A DNA stretch of 64,000 nt from Pseudomonas knackmussii B13. GTDB lineage: Bacteria > Pseudomonadota > Gammaproteobacteria > Pseudomonadales > Pseudomonadaceae. The first letter of the stretch is position 1, and every line of letters begins with the position of its first letter. Where the stretch lies: contig NZ_HG322950.1 of the NCBI RefSeq assembly GCF_000689415.1, positions 2,611,501 to 2,675,500 of the forward strand, written 5' to 3'. The position numbers were made by a program, and so were the translations under genes. This document shows, piece by piece, positions 16,462-25,321 of the stretch. Under the pieces are notes generated by a model, which did not search any database, had not been told where the DNA came from, and saw nothing but the letters and a program-made list of their open reading frames with translations.

Positions 16462-18190
16462 CAGAGCGACACCGGCAGGTGGAAGCGGCGCAGGGCGGCG
16501 AGGTCGAACGGGTTCGGCTCGCGCTGTGCCAGCACCAGGTAGCTGGCGCGCAGCCCGTCGATGTCGGCCTTGAGCATCAGCACATCGCGACCGCTGTGGT
16601 ACTCGCTGTGCATCTGGTCGAAGAGGCGGAACAGCGACCAGGGCCCGCTGTCGCTTTCCAGGCTGGCGCGGCGGCCGCCGAGTTCTTCCAGGGTCAGGCC
16701 GCTGCGGTCGTTGTCGGTTTCCGCCGGCCACTTGAAGGTCATCGGCACTATGGGGCCGTGGCGGTACTCCAGGCGCTGGCCGGCGAAGCGGAATTCCGCA
16801 CGGTGCAGGTTGGCGTCGATGCTGTGCGGCTCCAGCCTGAACTGCACCTGGGGTTCGGCCGGGTTGTCGGTGAAGAAGCTGCGACGGATCGCCTGGACGT
16901 GGCCCAGTTGCGCGAGGAAGTCGTGCGAGACCGGCAGGCTGCGGCCATCGACGCTGCGCAGGCGGTAAGCCTCCGCATCGCCGCTGACGAAGGGCCGCAG
17001 GTAGGTTTCGAAGAAGCGCTCGGCGACGCCCTGGGCCTTGAAGAACTCGCGGAAGTCGGCGATGGCTACATCGCTTTCGCTCTGCGGGTTGAACGGATAG
17101 CGCTGGTTGAGGGCCTTGAAATAGAAGCTGTAGAGCTCGCTCTGGTAGCGCTGGTTGAGGTAGAGGTGGGCATCGTCCAGCACCAGGCTCCAGCTGTCCT
17201 CGGCCAGCAGCGAGAACCATCCGTTGAGCGGTGGCGGCAGGCGCGTGGCGCTGGTGCGTAGCGAGGCCAGTGCGTCGAGTTGGCCGCCCATGCGGTTGCG
17301 CGCCAGTTCGAAGGCGGCTTGCTGCGGCTGGCTGGCGTGGCTCAAACCTGCCAGTTGCAACTGCAGGCCGTTGAGTGCTTGCAGCACTGGCGGCAAGTCG
17401 GCGCTGGGTGCGCCGTTGTCGTCGAGCAGCCGTTGCAGCGGCTCGAAGCGGCGCCGCATGGCCAGGCGCGCGCTGTCCGGCAGGTTCTTGGCGAGCGCGT
17501 CGCGGGCTTGGCCGGCCGCAGCGGCGGCGATCTTGCCCACGGCTCCCTGCTTGCCACTGGCTTCGAGGGCCGCCACCGCTTCGCCGGCGCCTTCCGCCAC
17601 CCCTGGCAGCAGCGTGTTGTCGCGCACTTCCTGCAGCAACTGCAGCAGCGGCGAGTTGGCCGCGGTGAGGGCGGCAACCTCGTCGGCGCCCTGGCTGGTG
17701 TCGAGCAGCGGTTGCAGCTGCACCCGGTTGACCGCTTCGCTCCAATGGTCGGCGTAGTCGCGGAAGTACAGCTGCTGCAGCTCGACCATCAGGCGGACGA
17801 AGTCCTGGCCGCTGAGGCTGCTGCCTTCGCCGAGCACCCAGTTGTCGCGCAGGAACTCGCGGACCAGGGGTTCGCCCTGGGTGATGAAATAGCCCTGGTA
17901 GCCGGTGCGGGTATAGAGGCCGGGAATCGCGTAGTCGGCGTCGGTGAGCAGTGCTCCCTGCGGGCCGAGGTGCTGGCTGAGGCGATATTCCGGGAGGCTG
18001 CGCGCCTGCTCGCGGAGCAGCCGATAGACCACGCTGGCCAGGGGCTCGCCCTTGAGTTTCTGGCGCGCCTGGGCAACCAGCGAATCGTTCAGCGGGTAGC
18101 GGAAGGGTTGTTCCAGCAGGCGGGCGAAGTGCCCGGCCAGGCTGTTCTGCACCTTGGCATTGCCGCGGTAGCGCAGCGACCAGTCTGCTG
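16461..18190 (-). pseudogene. tssM: tssM (icmF) 3' half, truncated by deletion and joined to fha
   Basis: About 575 C-terminal residues of an IcmF/TssM inner-membrane protein are present. They run from LRYRGNAKVQNSLAGHFARLLEQPF through the IcmF-related domain (YQGYFITQGEPLVREFL) to the IcmF C-terminal domain (FRFAGQRLEYRHGPIVPMTFKWPAE). Full TssM is about 1150-1200 residues. The N-terminal membrane and NTPase half is missing. Upstream the frame runs directly into the fha gene in a different frame near 18185, so tssJ, tssK, tssL and the tssM 5' part have been deleted. It cannot make a working membrane complex. Confidence 0.85.
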
Positions 18191-18868
18191 CAGCCCGCCG
18201 ATGCACTGGCGCAGCAGGTGCGCAGTCTTCAGCGCCAGGGCTTGCCGGGCGTTATCGTCCAGCTCGTCCAGGTCCAGCCCCAATTCGCTGGCGAAGTTTT
18301 GCCAGAAGCGATCCGCTGGCTGTGGCGAAGGCGTTGCCGCAGCCGGCTGCGATTCCGGCACCAGTACCGGCAGCGGCAGGTTGCCGATCTCGACGCGGGT
18401 GTGGTCCGCCGGCTGCACCGGCGCTTCCGATGTTTCGCCGCCGAGGCGGACGCCATTGGCCAGGCCGATGGCACTGAGCGGGTCGAGGAAGGCGTCGTCG
18501 GGGATGAGGGCCGGCGCGGCGCTGGCGTGATCCGCGCGCGCCTGGCTTTCCACCAGCCGGGCGCGGATCAGGAAGGTGGCCAGGCGAAACACGTTGCCAT
18601 TGGCTATGCGGTGTGGCGCGCCCTTGCCCAGCTGCGCCCCGTCGTCCATGAGCTGGGTGCCGTTGGTGCTGATGTCGGTCAGGTAGTAGGCACCGTCGCG
18701 ATAGCTGATCGTGGCGTGCTGCTTGGAAAGCTCGTTGGTGGGGTCGTGAATCACCCAGTCGCAGTCGGCGTGGCGACCGATCACCCCGCCGGCCTGCCGG
18801 AAGGTCTTGCCAGCCGGCACGGCGGGCACCGATTGCAGGGCGCTGACGATTTCGAAAACCAGGTCCAT
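18089..18868 (-). pseudogene. fha: FHA-domain T6SS protein (Fha2/TagH-like), C-terminus replaced at a deletion joint
   Basis: The ATG at 18868 is preceded by AAGGAG. Residues about 1-105 are an FHA domain (GGVIGRHADCDWVIHDPTNELSKQHATISYRDGAYYLTDISTNGTQL) that binds phosphothreonine. A Pro/Ala linker is followed by the start of the conserved C-region (FWQNFASELGLDLDELDDNARQALALKTAHLLRQCIGGLQQ), which usually continues to about 400 residues or more. After about residue 226 the frame runs out of phase into tssM sequence, giving a nonsense tail. The FHA domain itself is intact. Confidence 0.82.
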
Positions 18869-18885
18869 GAAGGCGAACTCCTTGT

Positions 18886-19026
18886 TCAGTGGCGAGGCTT
18901 GATCGCCTGTGGCTCGCCCAGCGGGCGGTAGTCGTCGTCGTTGAAGCGGTAGTTGCCGCCGCAGGCGCAGAGGCCGAACAGGACGACGCAGCAGAGCAGC
19001 GCGGTGCGCCAGGGAAGGGAAGGCAT
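18886..19026 (-). CDS. Small lipoprotein in the T6SS remnant
   Basis: 46 residues from ATG 19026, with AAGGAC about 6 bases upstream. The signal peptide LPWRTALLCCVVLFGLCAC ends in a lipobox (FGLCAC), and the mature part GGNYRFNDDDYRPLGEPQAIKPRH is very short and acidic. It lies 17 bases before fha and 47 after the gene fragment at 19074. It is too short for TssJ. It may be an immunity-type or accessory lipoprotein tied to the lost upstream gene. Confidence 0.6.
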   Translation of the reverse strand: MPSLPWRTALLCCVVLFGLCACGGNYRFNDDDYRPLGEPQAIKPRH

Positions 19027-19073
19027 CGGGTGTCCTTTTGAAGGGGGCGTAAGGGGGCGAGGGTGGCGAGGCA

Positions 19074-19754
19074 TCAGCTCCAGTCCCCCGCCGGCCCGAA
19101 CAGCTTGTCGAAGTCCAGCGGCCCGGCAGGGATGGCCCAATACTCGTTCGCGGCCTTGGGCGGAATCATGGCCAGGGGCTCCGGGTCATGGTTCGACGCG
19201 TGTGCCAGCCAGCGCTCCAGGGCCTGCTCCAGCATCGGCTCGGCCAGGTCGCCGTACAGGCTTTCCCGGGTCGGGCTGTCGAAGCGCAGGGAGTCCAGGC
19301 GCTGGAGGCTTTCTTCCAGTCGCCCGCGTTCGGCGGACAGGGCGTTCTGCGCGGTGATCGGCGCCTGCTTGTCGGCGGGCTTGCCCGGGGTATGCGCCAG
19401 CTCGCGCTGGACCTGCTGCAGGCGTTGCTTGACGTCCTCGAGCTGGGCTTTCAGCGCCTGCCGTTCGATCTCGGCGACCAGCGTCGCTTTCCCGTCCAGC
19501 GCCCGCTGCCAGCGGCGCAGCACGGCCCAGGCGTTGGGGATGTAGCTGTCGGTCATCTTGTGGTCGGAGAACTGCAGCAACTGGCCGATGAAGCCCGGCC
19601 GCACCGGTAGGTCGCGGTCGCTGTTGAAACCCAGCGCCTTGCTGCAGGCGGCCTCCTCGACGGTGTCGCAGCCGGGCTCCCAGAGAAACGCCGAACGCGC
19701 GCCGCCTGGCAGGTCCAGGGGCATGAAGTGCAGCAGCTTGCCCTGGTGCTGGTA
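19074..19754 (-). pseudogene. 3' fragment of an unidentified (probably T6SS-linked) gene fused to tssA
   Basis: About 225 codons begin in mid-protein at YQHQGKLLHFMPLDLPGGAR, with no own ribosome site. They end FDKLFGPAGDWS. A long charged coiled-coil (ALKAQLEDVKQRLQQVQRELAH) occupies the middle. The 5' side is joined out of frame to tssA at a GCTAGC sequence (19757-19762). The family is not recognised. Its place beside a small lipoprotein and T6SS genes makes the C-terminal part of a large effector plausible, but that is inference. Confidence 0.55.
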
Positions 19755-19757
19755 GGG

Positions 19758-20356
19758 CTAGCGGCCTGCTTCACCTGGGCGACCACCGCGCCTACCGAGC
19801 CGGGTTCCGGCTGCCCTTGCGCTGCCCGCTGCAGCATCTCCGCCAGGCGCCGGCACTGTGGCAGCAGCAGTGGCGCATCGGCGCCCAGCTCCCGGCTGAG
19901 GATGGCCTCCAGACCGGTGAGGTTGTCGGCGAGTTCGCGGAAAAGGGGGAGCTGATCCTTGAGCGCCAGGTCCTCGGTGAACAGCGGTTCCAGCCGTGTG
20001 GTCAGCCAGCCCAATGCCGCCGCGCGGGTACGAGCCTTGGTCGGGTGGACGTCTTGCCAGTGCTGTTCGCACAAGCCGCGGATGAGGCCGATTCCGGCGT
20101 TAAGGCCCGGAAACGACTCGCACTGGTACAGCCCCCAGGTCAGCCAGGCGGCGACGCGCAGATCCTTCGACTGTTCGCTCAGCACGGTCTCGCTCAGTTG
20201 ACGAACCCGCTCCCAGTCGAATTTTCCGGCGTCACCCAGCGCCAACCCTTTGCTCAGTTCGCGCTCCAGTTGTTCGTATTCGGGCGAATAGCGAGCGCTG
20301 GAACCGACATAGCTGTCACGGCTGATTGGGGTGCCCAGTAAATTCAAATAATGCAT
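19758..20356 (-). pseudogene. tssA: tssA (impA) 5' part, truncated
   Basis: The start is taken at ATG 20356 (MHYLNLLGTPIS), with AAGGAC 6 bases upstream; a TTG at 20380 behind GGAGG is the alternative. About 200 residues form the ImpA N-terminal domain (LSEQSKDLRVAAWLTWGLYQCESFPGLNAGIGLIRGLCEQHWQDVHP). The C-terminal ring-forming half is absent. The frame then enters foreign sequence at 19757-19762 and continues as a nonsense tail to 19553. In H2-type loci tssA is the first gene, so most of the sheath and baseplate genes (tssB, C, E, F, G, H) are missing between here and fha. Confidence 0.82.
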
Positions 20357-20616
20357 CGCCAGGTCCTTTTGATAATTCAAATTAACCTCCTGCGATGATT
20401 TGTCTCTGGGCGGGTATTTGTTGGTCTGTTATTCGCGATTGATAAAGGTGTAATCGTTTAGCGCCTAATATTTAGTGTTTGAGTGCTTGGATTGTCGGTG
20501 CCGAATTCGTGATTATTTGAAATTGTTTATCTCGGCTCGAAATTGATCTGTGTCAATTTTTTGAATTATTTCGAGTGATAACGTTTTTGCGGCTTTTAAT
20601 TGCGGGAGATTGGTAT
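20357..20616. other. AT-rich intergenic region between tssA remnant and orphan gene
   Basis: About 260 bases, strikingly AT-rich against a GC-rich background (runs such as TAATATTTAGTG and TTATTTGAAATTG). They contain the divergent promoters for the leftward tssA remnant and the rightward orphan gene. No sigma-54 element was found. The composition suggests foreign origin or a regulatory region silenced by H-NS-like (MvaT) proteins; the latter is inference. Confidence 0.5.
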
Positions 20617-21039
20617 ATGCCGAGTGGGGATAGAAATCTGCTTCAAAAGGCCGCAGATTCATCCGGAGCCTCTAGTACTCCAGGATCTTATGCGCACAGT
20701 ATTGGATGGGTTAATTTCGCAATGCAGAGATTTAGGGTGGGGCTCTCAACTGCTCAAGAGCGAAATATGTGTACCAATATGGGGAGGGTCGATGCCGGCG
20801 AACTGACAAACTCCGAAGCATCAATGGCCGAGGGGAAGGGGTTTCTGAAAGACGTTGCCAATTCCAATTTTTCGGGTAAGGACAGATTGGCGAGCCTCGC
20901 GGGGGTGGTTGCAAACATGGGGTTTGGGCCAGCATTCCATTATCCGACAGACCAGTACAACTATCTAAGAAACAAGGGTCAAAGTCCGGAGGTTCGCGCA
21001 ATGATGCACGCGCATACATCGGGGGATACATTCTCCTGA
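20617..21039 (+). CDS. Uncharacterised AT-rich gene upstream of hcp
   Basis: 140 residues from ATG 20617, preceded by GGGAGA with 7-base spacing; the frame is open from 20575. I do not recognise it. The protein is soluble, without signal peptide or membrane segment. It has an Asp/Gly/Ser-rich start (PSGDRNLLQKAADSSGASS), a central basic helix (WVNFAMQRFRVGLSTAQERN) and a His-rich end (MMHAHTSGDTFS). Codon use is clearly more AT-rich than the flagellar genes. It is co-directional with hcp and 55 bases before it, so an Hcp-linked cargo or adaptor is possible. Confidence 0.55.
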   Translation: MPSGDRNLLQKAADSSGASSTPGSYAHSIGWVNFAMQRFRVGLSTAQERNMCTNMGRVDAGELTNSEASMAEGKGFLKDVANSNFSGKDRLASLAGVVANMGFGPAFHYPTDQYNYLRNKGQSPEVRAMMHAHTSGDTFS

Positions 21040-21094
21040 ATCTGGATTCCTACATTTTGTATGTAATTTCCTACAAGTCATTGAGGATTGATAA

Positions 21095-21613
21095 ATGCCT
21101 ACACCTGCCTATATCTCTATCACTGGAAAGACCCAGGGCAATATTACCCAGGGAGCCTTCACGGCAGATTCTGTTGGAAATGGTTTCGTGGAAGGACATG
21201 AGGACGAAATCCTGGTCCAGGAAATCAAGCACCTCATTCAACTTCCAACCGATCCGCAATCCGGCCAGCCGACCGGGCAACGTGTTCACCGTCCACTGGT
21301 ATTCACCTGTTCCGTTAATAAATCCGTACCGCTGCTTTATCAGGCGCTGGCTTCTGGCGAGTTGCTCACCAAGGTTGTCCTGAAGCTCTACCGAACGTCA
21401 GTGAACGGCCAGCAGGAGCACTTCTTCAGCACCACGCTGGAAGACGCCGTGATCGTCAACATTTCCATGGCGGTGCCCAATGCGCAGAGCCCGATGTACT
21501 CCGACTTCACCCAACTGATCGACGTTGCGCTGTCGTATCGGAAAATCAGCTGGGAGCATGTCGTGGCCAATACCTCGGCGGCCGATGACTGGCGAGCACC
21601 CAAGGCCAGTTGA
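21095..21613 (+). CDS. hcp: Hcp, T6SS tube protein (H2-type)
   Basis: 172 residues, full length. The N-terminus PTPAYISITGKTQGNITQGAF, then GHEDEILVQEIKHLI, TDPQSGQPTGQRVHRPLVFT and the end YRKISWEHVVANTSAADDWRAP match the HcpA/HcpB class used by H2-type systems in Pseudomonas. Hcp hexamers stack into the inner tube and carry small effectors. GAGG precedes the ATG. As the local apparatus is wrecked, this copy could only work with a system elsewhere in the genome. Confidence 0.95.
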   Translation: MPTPAYISITGKTQGNITQGAFTADSVGNGFVEGHEDEILVQEIKHLIQLPTDPQSGQPTGQRVHRPLVFTCSVNKSVPLLYQALASGELLTKVVLKLYRTSVNGQQEHFFSTTLEDAVIVNISMAVPNAQSPMYSDFTQLIDVALSYRKISWEHVVANTSAADDWRAPKAS

Positions 21614-21663
21614 TGGCCAGACCGGCCCCCTCAGGGGGCTGTTTCGCCTAATGACTCTCTCTT

Positions 21664-21689
21664 ACGGCGCCTTCGGGCGCCGTTTTTTT
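21664..21689 (+). terminator. Rho-independent terminator after hcp
   Basis: A perfect 8-bp stem, ACGGCGCC-TTCG-GGCGCCGT, with a stable tetraloop is followed by a run of T residues. It lies about 50 bases past the hcp stop. Confidence 0.9.
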
Positions 21690-21729
21690 GCCTGCTGCCC
21701 CTGCCAAAGCGCCCGCCACGAACCTTCGG

Positions 21730-21885
21730 CATCCCCCGTAGGAGCGGAACTCATCCGCGAGAATCCCCGTACCGATGCCCCTCGTAGGAGCGCGCCATGC
21801 GCGCGAATCGCGGCCATGGGCCGCTCCTACAGGGGCGTCGTGCCGTGCGGTTCGCGAGCGAGCTCGCTCCTACGGGATTTCCCCT
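21730..21885. repeat. Cluster of REP-type palindromes
   Basis: Three GTAGGAGC-headed or CTCCTAC-tailed palindromic units lie in tandem (for example GGCCATGGGCC at about 21811 and GAGCGAGCTCGCTC at about 21856). They are the same family as at 14076 and 50112. They mark the right border of the T6SS remnant. Confidence 0.75.
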
Positions 21886-21896
21886 ATCCCACCGCT

Positions 21897-21923
21897 TAAG
21901 CCCCGCCTTCTGCGCGTCGCCTG
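21897..21923 (+). promoter_or_regulatory. Candidate lateral sigma-28 promoter for fliD operon
   Basis: TAAG (21897-21900), 15 bases, GTCGCCTG (21916-21923) is the same -35/-10-like pair and spacing as before flgM and lafA. It implies a 5' leader of about 165 bases before the fliD ATG. Confidence 0.5.
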
Positions 21924-22096
21924 TAGAGGGGAGCAGCTCCGTTCCCGGCAGGCGGAAACGCCGTTTCCGGGCTGGCTTCCGGTTTCTTCTGGCGGAAGTG
22001 TCCTTTCACCCTACGGATGTCTGGAAGCCCCGTTTCATGGGGCTTTCAGGCGTTGGCATCGATATTGCTATAAGGCTCGCAAAGGGGTACCTGACC

Positions 22097-23404
22097 ATGG
22101 CAACCATAGATTCCGATTACGTCCAGAGCATGGCCACGCAGCTGGCCAAGTACGACATCCAGGCGTCGCAGACCCGGCTGAACCGTAATCAGACCAGTTA
22201 CAACAACCAGCTCAGTGCTGTGAATCAGCTCAAGACCGCCCTGAGCACCTTCGACTCGGCAGTGACGGGCCTGAAGAGCACCACTAGCGGCGCCAGCAGC
22301 ATGCTGGTCAACAGCGCGACCTTCAGCGACGACGGCTATGCCACCGCCACCGTCGGCGCCACTGCGACCGCCGGCAGCTACCAGTTCTTCGTCCAGCAAC
22401 TGGCGTCCAAGGACCAGTTCGCCCTGCAGGGCCTGAGCGACAGCGACCTGGGCAGCGGCAGCCTGACCCTCGGCCAGAACGGCAAGAGCTTCAACGTCGA
22501 CATGACCGGCGTGACCAGCCTTTCGGCGCTGGCCACCAAGATCAACGGCGCCAGCGACAACACCGGCCTCACCGCGACCCTGGTGCGCAGCAACGGCTCG
22601 GTCAACCTGGTGCTGACCAGCAACGACACCGGCGCCGACCAGGCCATCAGCGTGTCGAGCAGCAACACCGCGGTGCAGACCTCCATCGACGGCCGCAAGC
22701 AACTGACCAGCGCCAAGGACGCCATCGTCTACCTGGGTGGGCAGGGCGGCATCGAGCTGCGCAACGGCAGCAACACCTTCGACGACGCCATCGACGGCGT
22801 GAGCCTGACCTTCAACAAGGTCAGCGACCCGGCCGGCTCGCCCCTGACCCTGGACATCGGCCAGGACAAGGCTGGCACCACCAAGAAACTGCAGACCTTC
22901 CTCGACGCCTACAACGCCCTGGTGAGCAGCCTCTCCTCGCTCACCGCCAGCGGCTCCAGCAGCAGCTCGCGCGGCGCGCTGGCCGGTGATTCCAGCGTGC
23001 AGGCGATCAAGTCGGCGGTGAACGGCCTGATCCGCACCAGCTTCGGCGGCGCCAACCTGATCGCCTACGGCATCAGCGCCGACAGCAACGGCAAGCTGAC
23101 CGTGGACAGCAGCAAGTTCGACAAGGCCCTGGCGCAGAACGCCGAAGGCTTCGAGAACCTGTTCAGTGGCAAGGGCAACCTGATCGACAGCCTGCACGAC
23201 ACGCTGAAGACCTACACCAGTTCCAGCAGCGGCCTGCTGACCTCGCGGGTGAACAGCCTGAACCAGAAGCTCAGTGACGTCAGCGACCAGCTCGATGCGC
23301 TGCAGACCCGCTATGACGCGTCCTACAACCGCTACCTGAAGCAGTACACCAACCTCATGCAAGTCATGAATTCCATGGACCAGACCTCCAGCATGTTCAC
23401 ATGA
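22097..23404 (+). CDS. fliD: FliD, filament cap / HAP2 (lateral system)
   Basis: 435 residues from ATG 22097 (MATIDSDYVQSMATQLAKYDIQASQTRLNRNQTSYNNQLSAV). This is the FliD N-terminal coiled-coil, followed by the hook-IN domain region (GSLTLGQNGKSFNVDMTG) and a C-terminal coiled-coil (LLTSRVNSLNQKLSDVSDQLDALQTRYDASYNRYLKQYTNL). It caps the growing filament so that LafA subunits fold in place. It is first in fliDSTKL-fliA-motAB, with the stop overlapping fliS. Confidence 0.94.
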   Translation: MATIDSDYVQSMATQLAKYDIQASQTRLNRNQTSYNNQLSAVNQLKTALSTFDSAVTGLKSTTSGASSMLVNSATFSDDGYATATVGATATAGSYQFFVQQLASKDQFALQGLSDSDLGSGSLTLGQNGKSFNVDMTGVTSLSALATKINGASDNTGLTATLVRSNGSVNLVLTSNDTGADQAISVSSSNTAVQTSIDGRKQLTSAKDAIVYLGGQGGIELRNGSNTFDDAIDGVSLTFNKVSDPAGSPLTLDIGQDKAGTTKKLQTFLDAYNALVSSLSSLTASGSSSSSRGALAGDSSVQAIKSAVNGLIRTSFGGANLIAYGISADSNGKLTVDSSKFDKALAQNAEGFENLFSGKGNLIDSLHDTLKTYTSSSSGLLTSRVNSLNQKLSDVSDQLDALQTRYDASYNRYLKQYTNLMQVMNSMDQTSSMFT

Positions 23405-23796
23405 CCTACTCGATGAACGAAGGCTACGACAGCTACCGCTCGGTGGACCTCGAGGCTCGCGCCGCCGCCGCTTCCCCCTACGAACTGGTGCTGGTGCTGT
23501 TCGACGGCCTGCTCGACGAGCTGGCCCGCGCGCGCGGCCATATCGAGGCGCGGCGCTTCCAGCAGAAGGGCCGTTCCCTGGAGAAGTGCATGAACATCCT
23601 CAATGGCCTCTCCAGCGCCCTCGACCTCGACGCTGGCGGGCAGGTCGTGCAGGACCTGGCGCGCCTCTACGACTACTGCATCTACAAGCTTTCCGAGGTC
23701 AGCGTGAGCCTGTCCCTGGACGGCCTGGACGAAGTGGTCGGGCTGCTCGGCACGCTCCGCGAGGGGTGGGCCGGTGTCCATGCCGCCCGTGGCTGA
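23401..23796 (+). CDS. fliS: FliS, flagellin export chaperone
   Basis: 131 residues. The conserved FliS core SPYELVLVLFDGLLDELARARGHI and KCMNILNGLSSALDLDAGG are present. It binds the C-terminal disordered tail of the flagellin to prevent premature assembly. The ATG overlaps the fliD stop (ATGA), and the end overlaps the next gene. Confidence 0.93.
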   Translation: MTYSMNEGYDSYRSVDLEARAAAASPYELVLVLFDGLLDELARARGHIEARRFQQKGRSLEKCMNILNGLSSALDLDAGGQVVQDLARLYDYCIYKLSEVSVSLSLDGLDEVVGLLGTLREGWAGVHAARG

Positions 23797-24103
23797 CAAC
23801 GTCGTGCGCGCCCTGCGCGAAGTCCACGCGCGCCTGGCCGAAGTGCTGGCGCTCGGCGACTGGCAGCGCCTGGGCGAGATCGATCAGTTGATCCGCGCGC
23901 TGCTCGAGCGCCTGGCCGCCGGCCCGGCGCTGGATGACGCCGCGCTGGCCGCCAAGCGCGATCTGCAGGCCCTGCACGAGCAGGCCCGGCAGCAAGGCTC
24001 GCGCGAGCTGGAACGCCTGCGGCAATTGCTCATGAGTCATCTGGAGTACGCCGAAGGGCGCTCCGCGTACATGCACATCGACCGCGTGTTGGCTGGGAGG
24101 TAA
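23774..24103 (+). CDS. fliT: FliT-like flagellar chaperone
   Basis: 109 residues from GTG 23774, with GAGGGG just upstream; ATG 23780 is possible. It is an all-helical small protein (DWQRLGEIDQLIRALLERLAAG ... ELERLRQLLMSHLEYAEGRSAYMHIDRVLAGR). The position between fliS and fliK is that of fliT in lateral clusters, where the product escorts FliD. Sequence support alone is weak. Confidence 0.75.
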   Translation: MSMPPVADNVVRALREVHARLAEVLALGDWQRLGEIDQLIRALLERLAAGPALDDAALAAKRDLQALHEQARQQGSRELERLRQLLMSHLEYAEGRSAYMHIDRVLAGR

Positions 24104-24105
24104 GG

Positions 24106-25308
24106 GTGCTGCAAGTGAATCCCGGTCTGGCGGCGAAAGCGACGCCGGGCAACGACGCGCCGCTGCCGGCGGCGCAACCGGGCAGCGTGCCGGCCATGGG
24201 CCGTGCCGACGGCGACCGCGACACCAAGGATGCGAAAGGCGCCAAGGGCAAGGCGGAAGCCGCGCGCGATGGCGCTACCGATGCGGTTGTGCCGGGCGAT
24301 GTTTTCGGTGCTCAACTGGCCTTGCAGGCGGATGCCGCGCAGGACGCAGTGCCGGTCCAGGCGACCGGTGCCGATACGCCCCAGGACGCCCAGGCTGCGA
24401 CGCCGACGCCGACCGATGTGCCCCAGGCCGAGCCGGCGCAATCTGTCGTGCCTGCCGCCGAGCAATGGCTGGCGAGCATGCTGGGTCAGCGCGAAGTGAC
24501 CCTGCAGGCGCGTGACTCGGGCGCGGATGCGTCTGGCGTTGCGCAGGGCGTGCTGAAAGCCGCGCAGGCGGCCGCCAGCGCATTGCCTCAGTGGCGCTCC
24601 GGCCTGCCGGCCGTGCAGGCCATGCCGGTGCAGCCGGCAGGCGGCCAGGCGCTGCCATTGGCGGCCTTGCCGAAAGAGGCGCATGCCACGCCGGATGCCG
24701 CGCCGGGCAAGACCGACTCCACGCTTGACGACACCCTGCGCAGCCAGCTCGACAGGCTTGCCAGTCAGGTCGGCGAGCCCGCGGGCGCCTCGCCGGCAGC
24801 AAGCGCACCGACAGCACCTGCTCAGCCTTCGACGGCGCCGGCATCGATGCCGGTTCCGGAGCGCCAGCTGAGCCTGCAGGCGCCGGCCGAGCGCTGGGGC
24901 GAGCAGATGCTCGATGCGCTGCGCGACAACGTCGAGCTGCAACTGAAGCAGAACCAGCAGAGCGCGAGCATTCGCCTCGACCCCGCGGAACTGGGGCGCC
25001 TGGACATCCACCTGAGCCAGGAGGCCGGACGCCTGACGGTGCAGATCCACGCCCAGCAGAGCGACGTTGCGCGAATGATCCAGCAGGGCGCCGAGCGCCT
25101 GCGCCAGGACATCGCCGGCAACGGCCTGCAGGTGGTCGATGTGCAGGTCTCCGACGGTCGCACCGCGCAGCAGGGTTCGCAGCAACAGGCCCAGCAGGGG
25201 CGCGCGGCGCCCTGGCTGGAAGAAACACAAGTGCGCGCCGCGAATGGCGAGCAGGGCACGCCCGAGGATGCCGAACGGCGCCCGCGCGACGTGCTGGTAA
25301 CCGTCTGA
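24106..25308 (+). CDS. fliK: FliK, hook-length control protein
   Basis: 400 residues from GTG 24106. The long Ala/Pro/Gln-rich N-terminal ruler region is poorly conserved. The C-terminal Flg_hook domain (RWGEQMLDALRDNVELQLKQNQQSASIRLDPAELGRLDIHLSQEAGRLTVQI) carries the conserved LDPAELGRLDIHL block that talks to FlhB. It measures hook length and triggers the substrate switch. Confidence 0.92.
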   Translation: MLQVNPGLAAKATPGNDAPLPAAQPGSVPAMGRADGDRDTKDAKGAKGKAEAARDGATDAVVPGDVFGAQLALQADAAQDAVPVQATGADTPQDAQAATPTPTDVPQAEPAQSVVPAAEQWLASMLGQREVTLQARDSGADASGVAQGVLKAAQAAASALPQWRSGLPAVQAMPVQPAGGQALPLAALPKEAHATPDAAPGKTDSTLDDTLRSQLDRLASQVGEPAGASPAASAPTAPAQPSTAPASMPVPERQLSLQAPAERWGEQMLDALRDNVELQLKQNQQSASIRLDPAELGRLDIHLSQEAGRLTVQIHAQQSDVARMIQQGAERLRQDIAGNGLQVVDVQVSDGRTAQQGSQQQAQQGRAAPWLEETQVRAANGEQGTPEDAERRPRDVLVTV

Positions 25309-25321
25309 GGACGAGCAAGCA

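Noticed and set aside
18886..19026. The 46-residue lipoprotein as TssJ
   Set aside because: TssJ is about 150 residues with a beta-sandwich domain; this has only about 25 residues after the lipobox.
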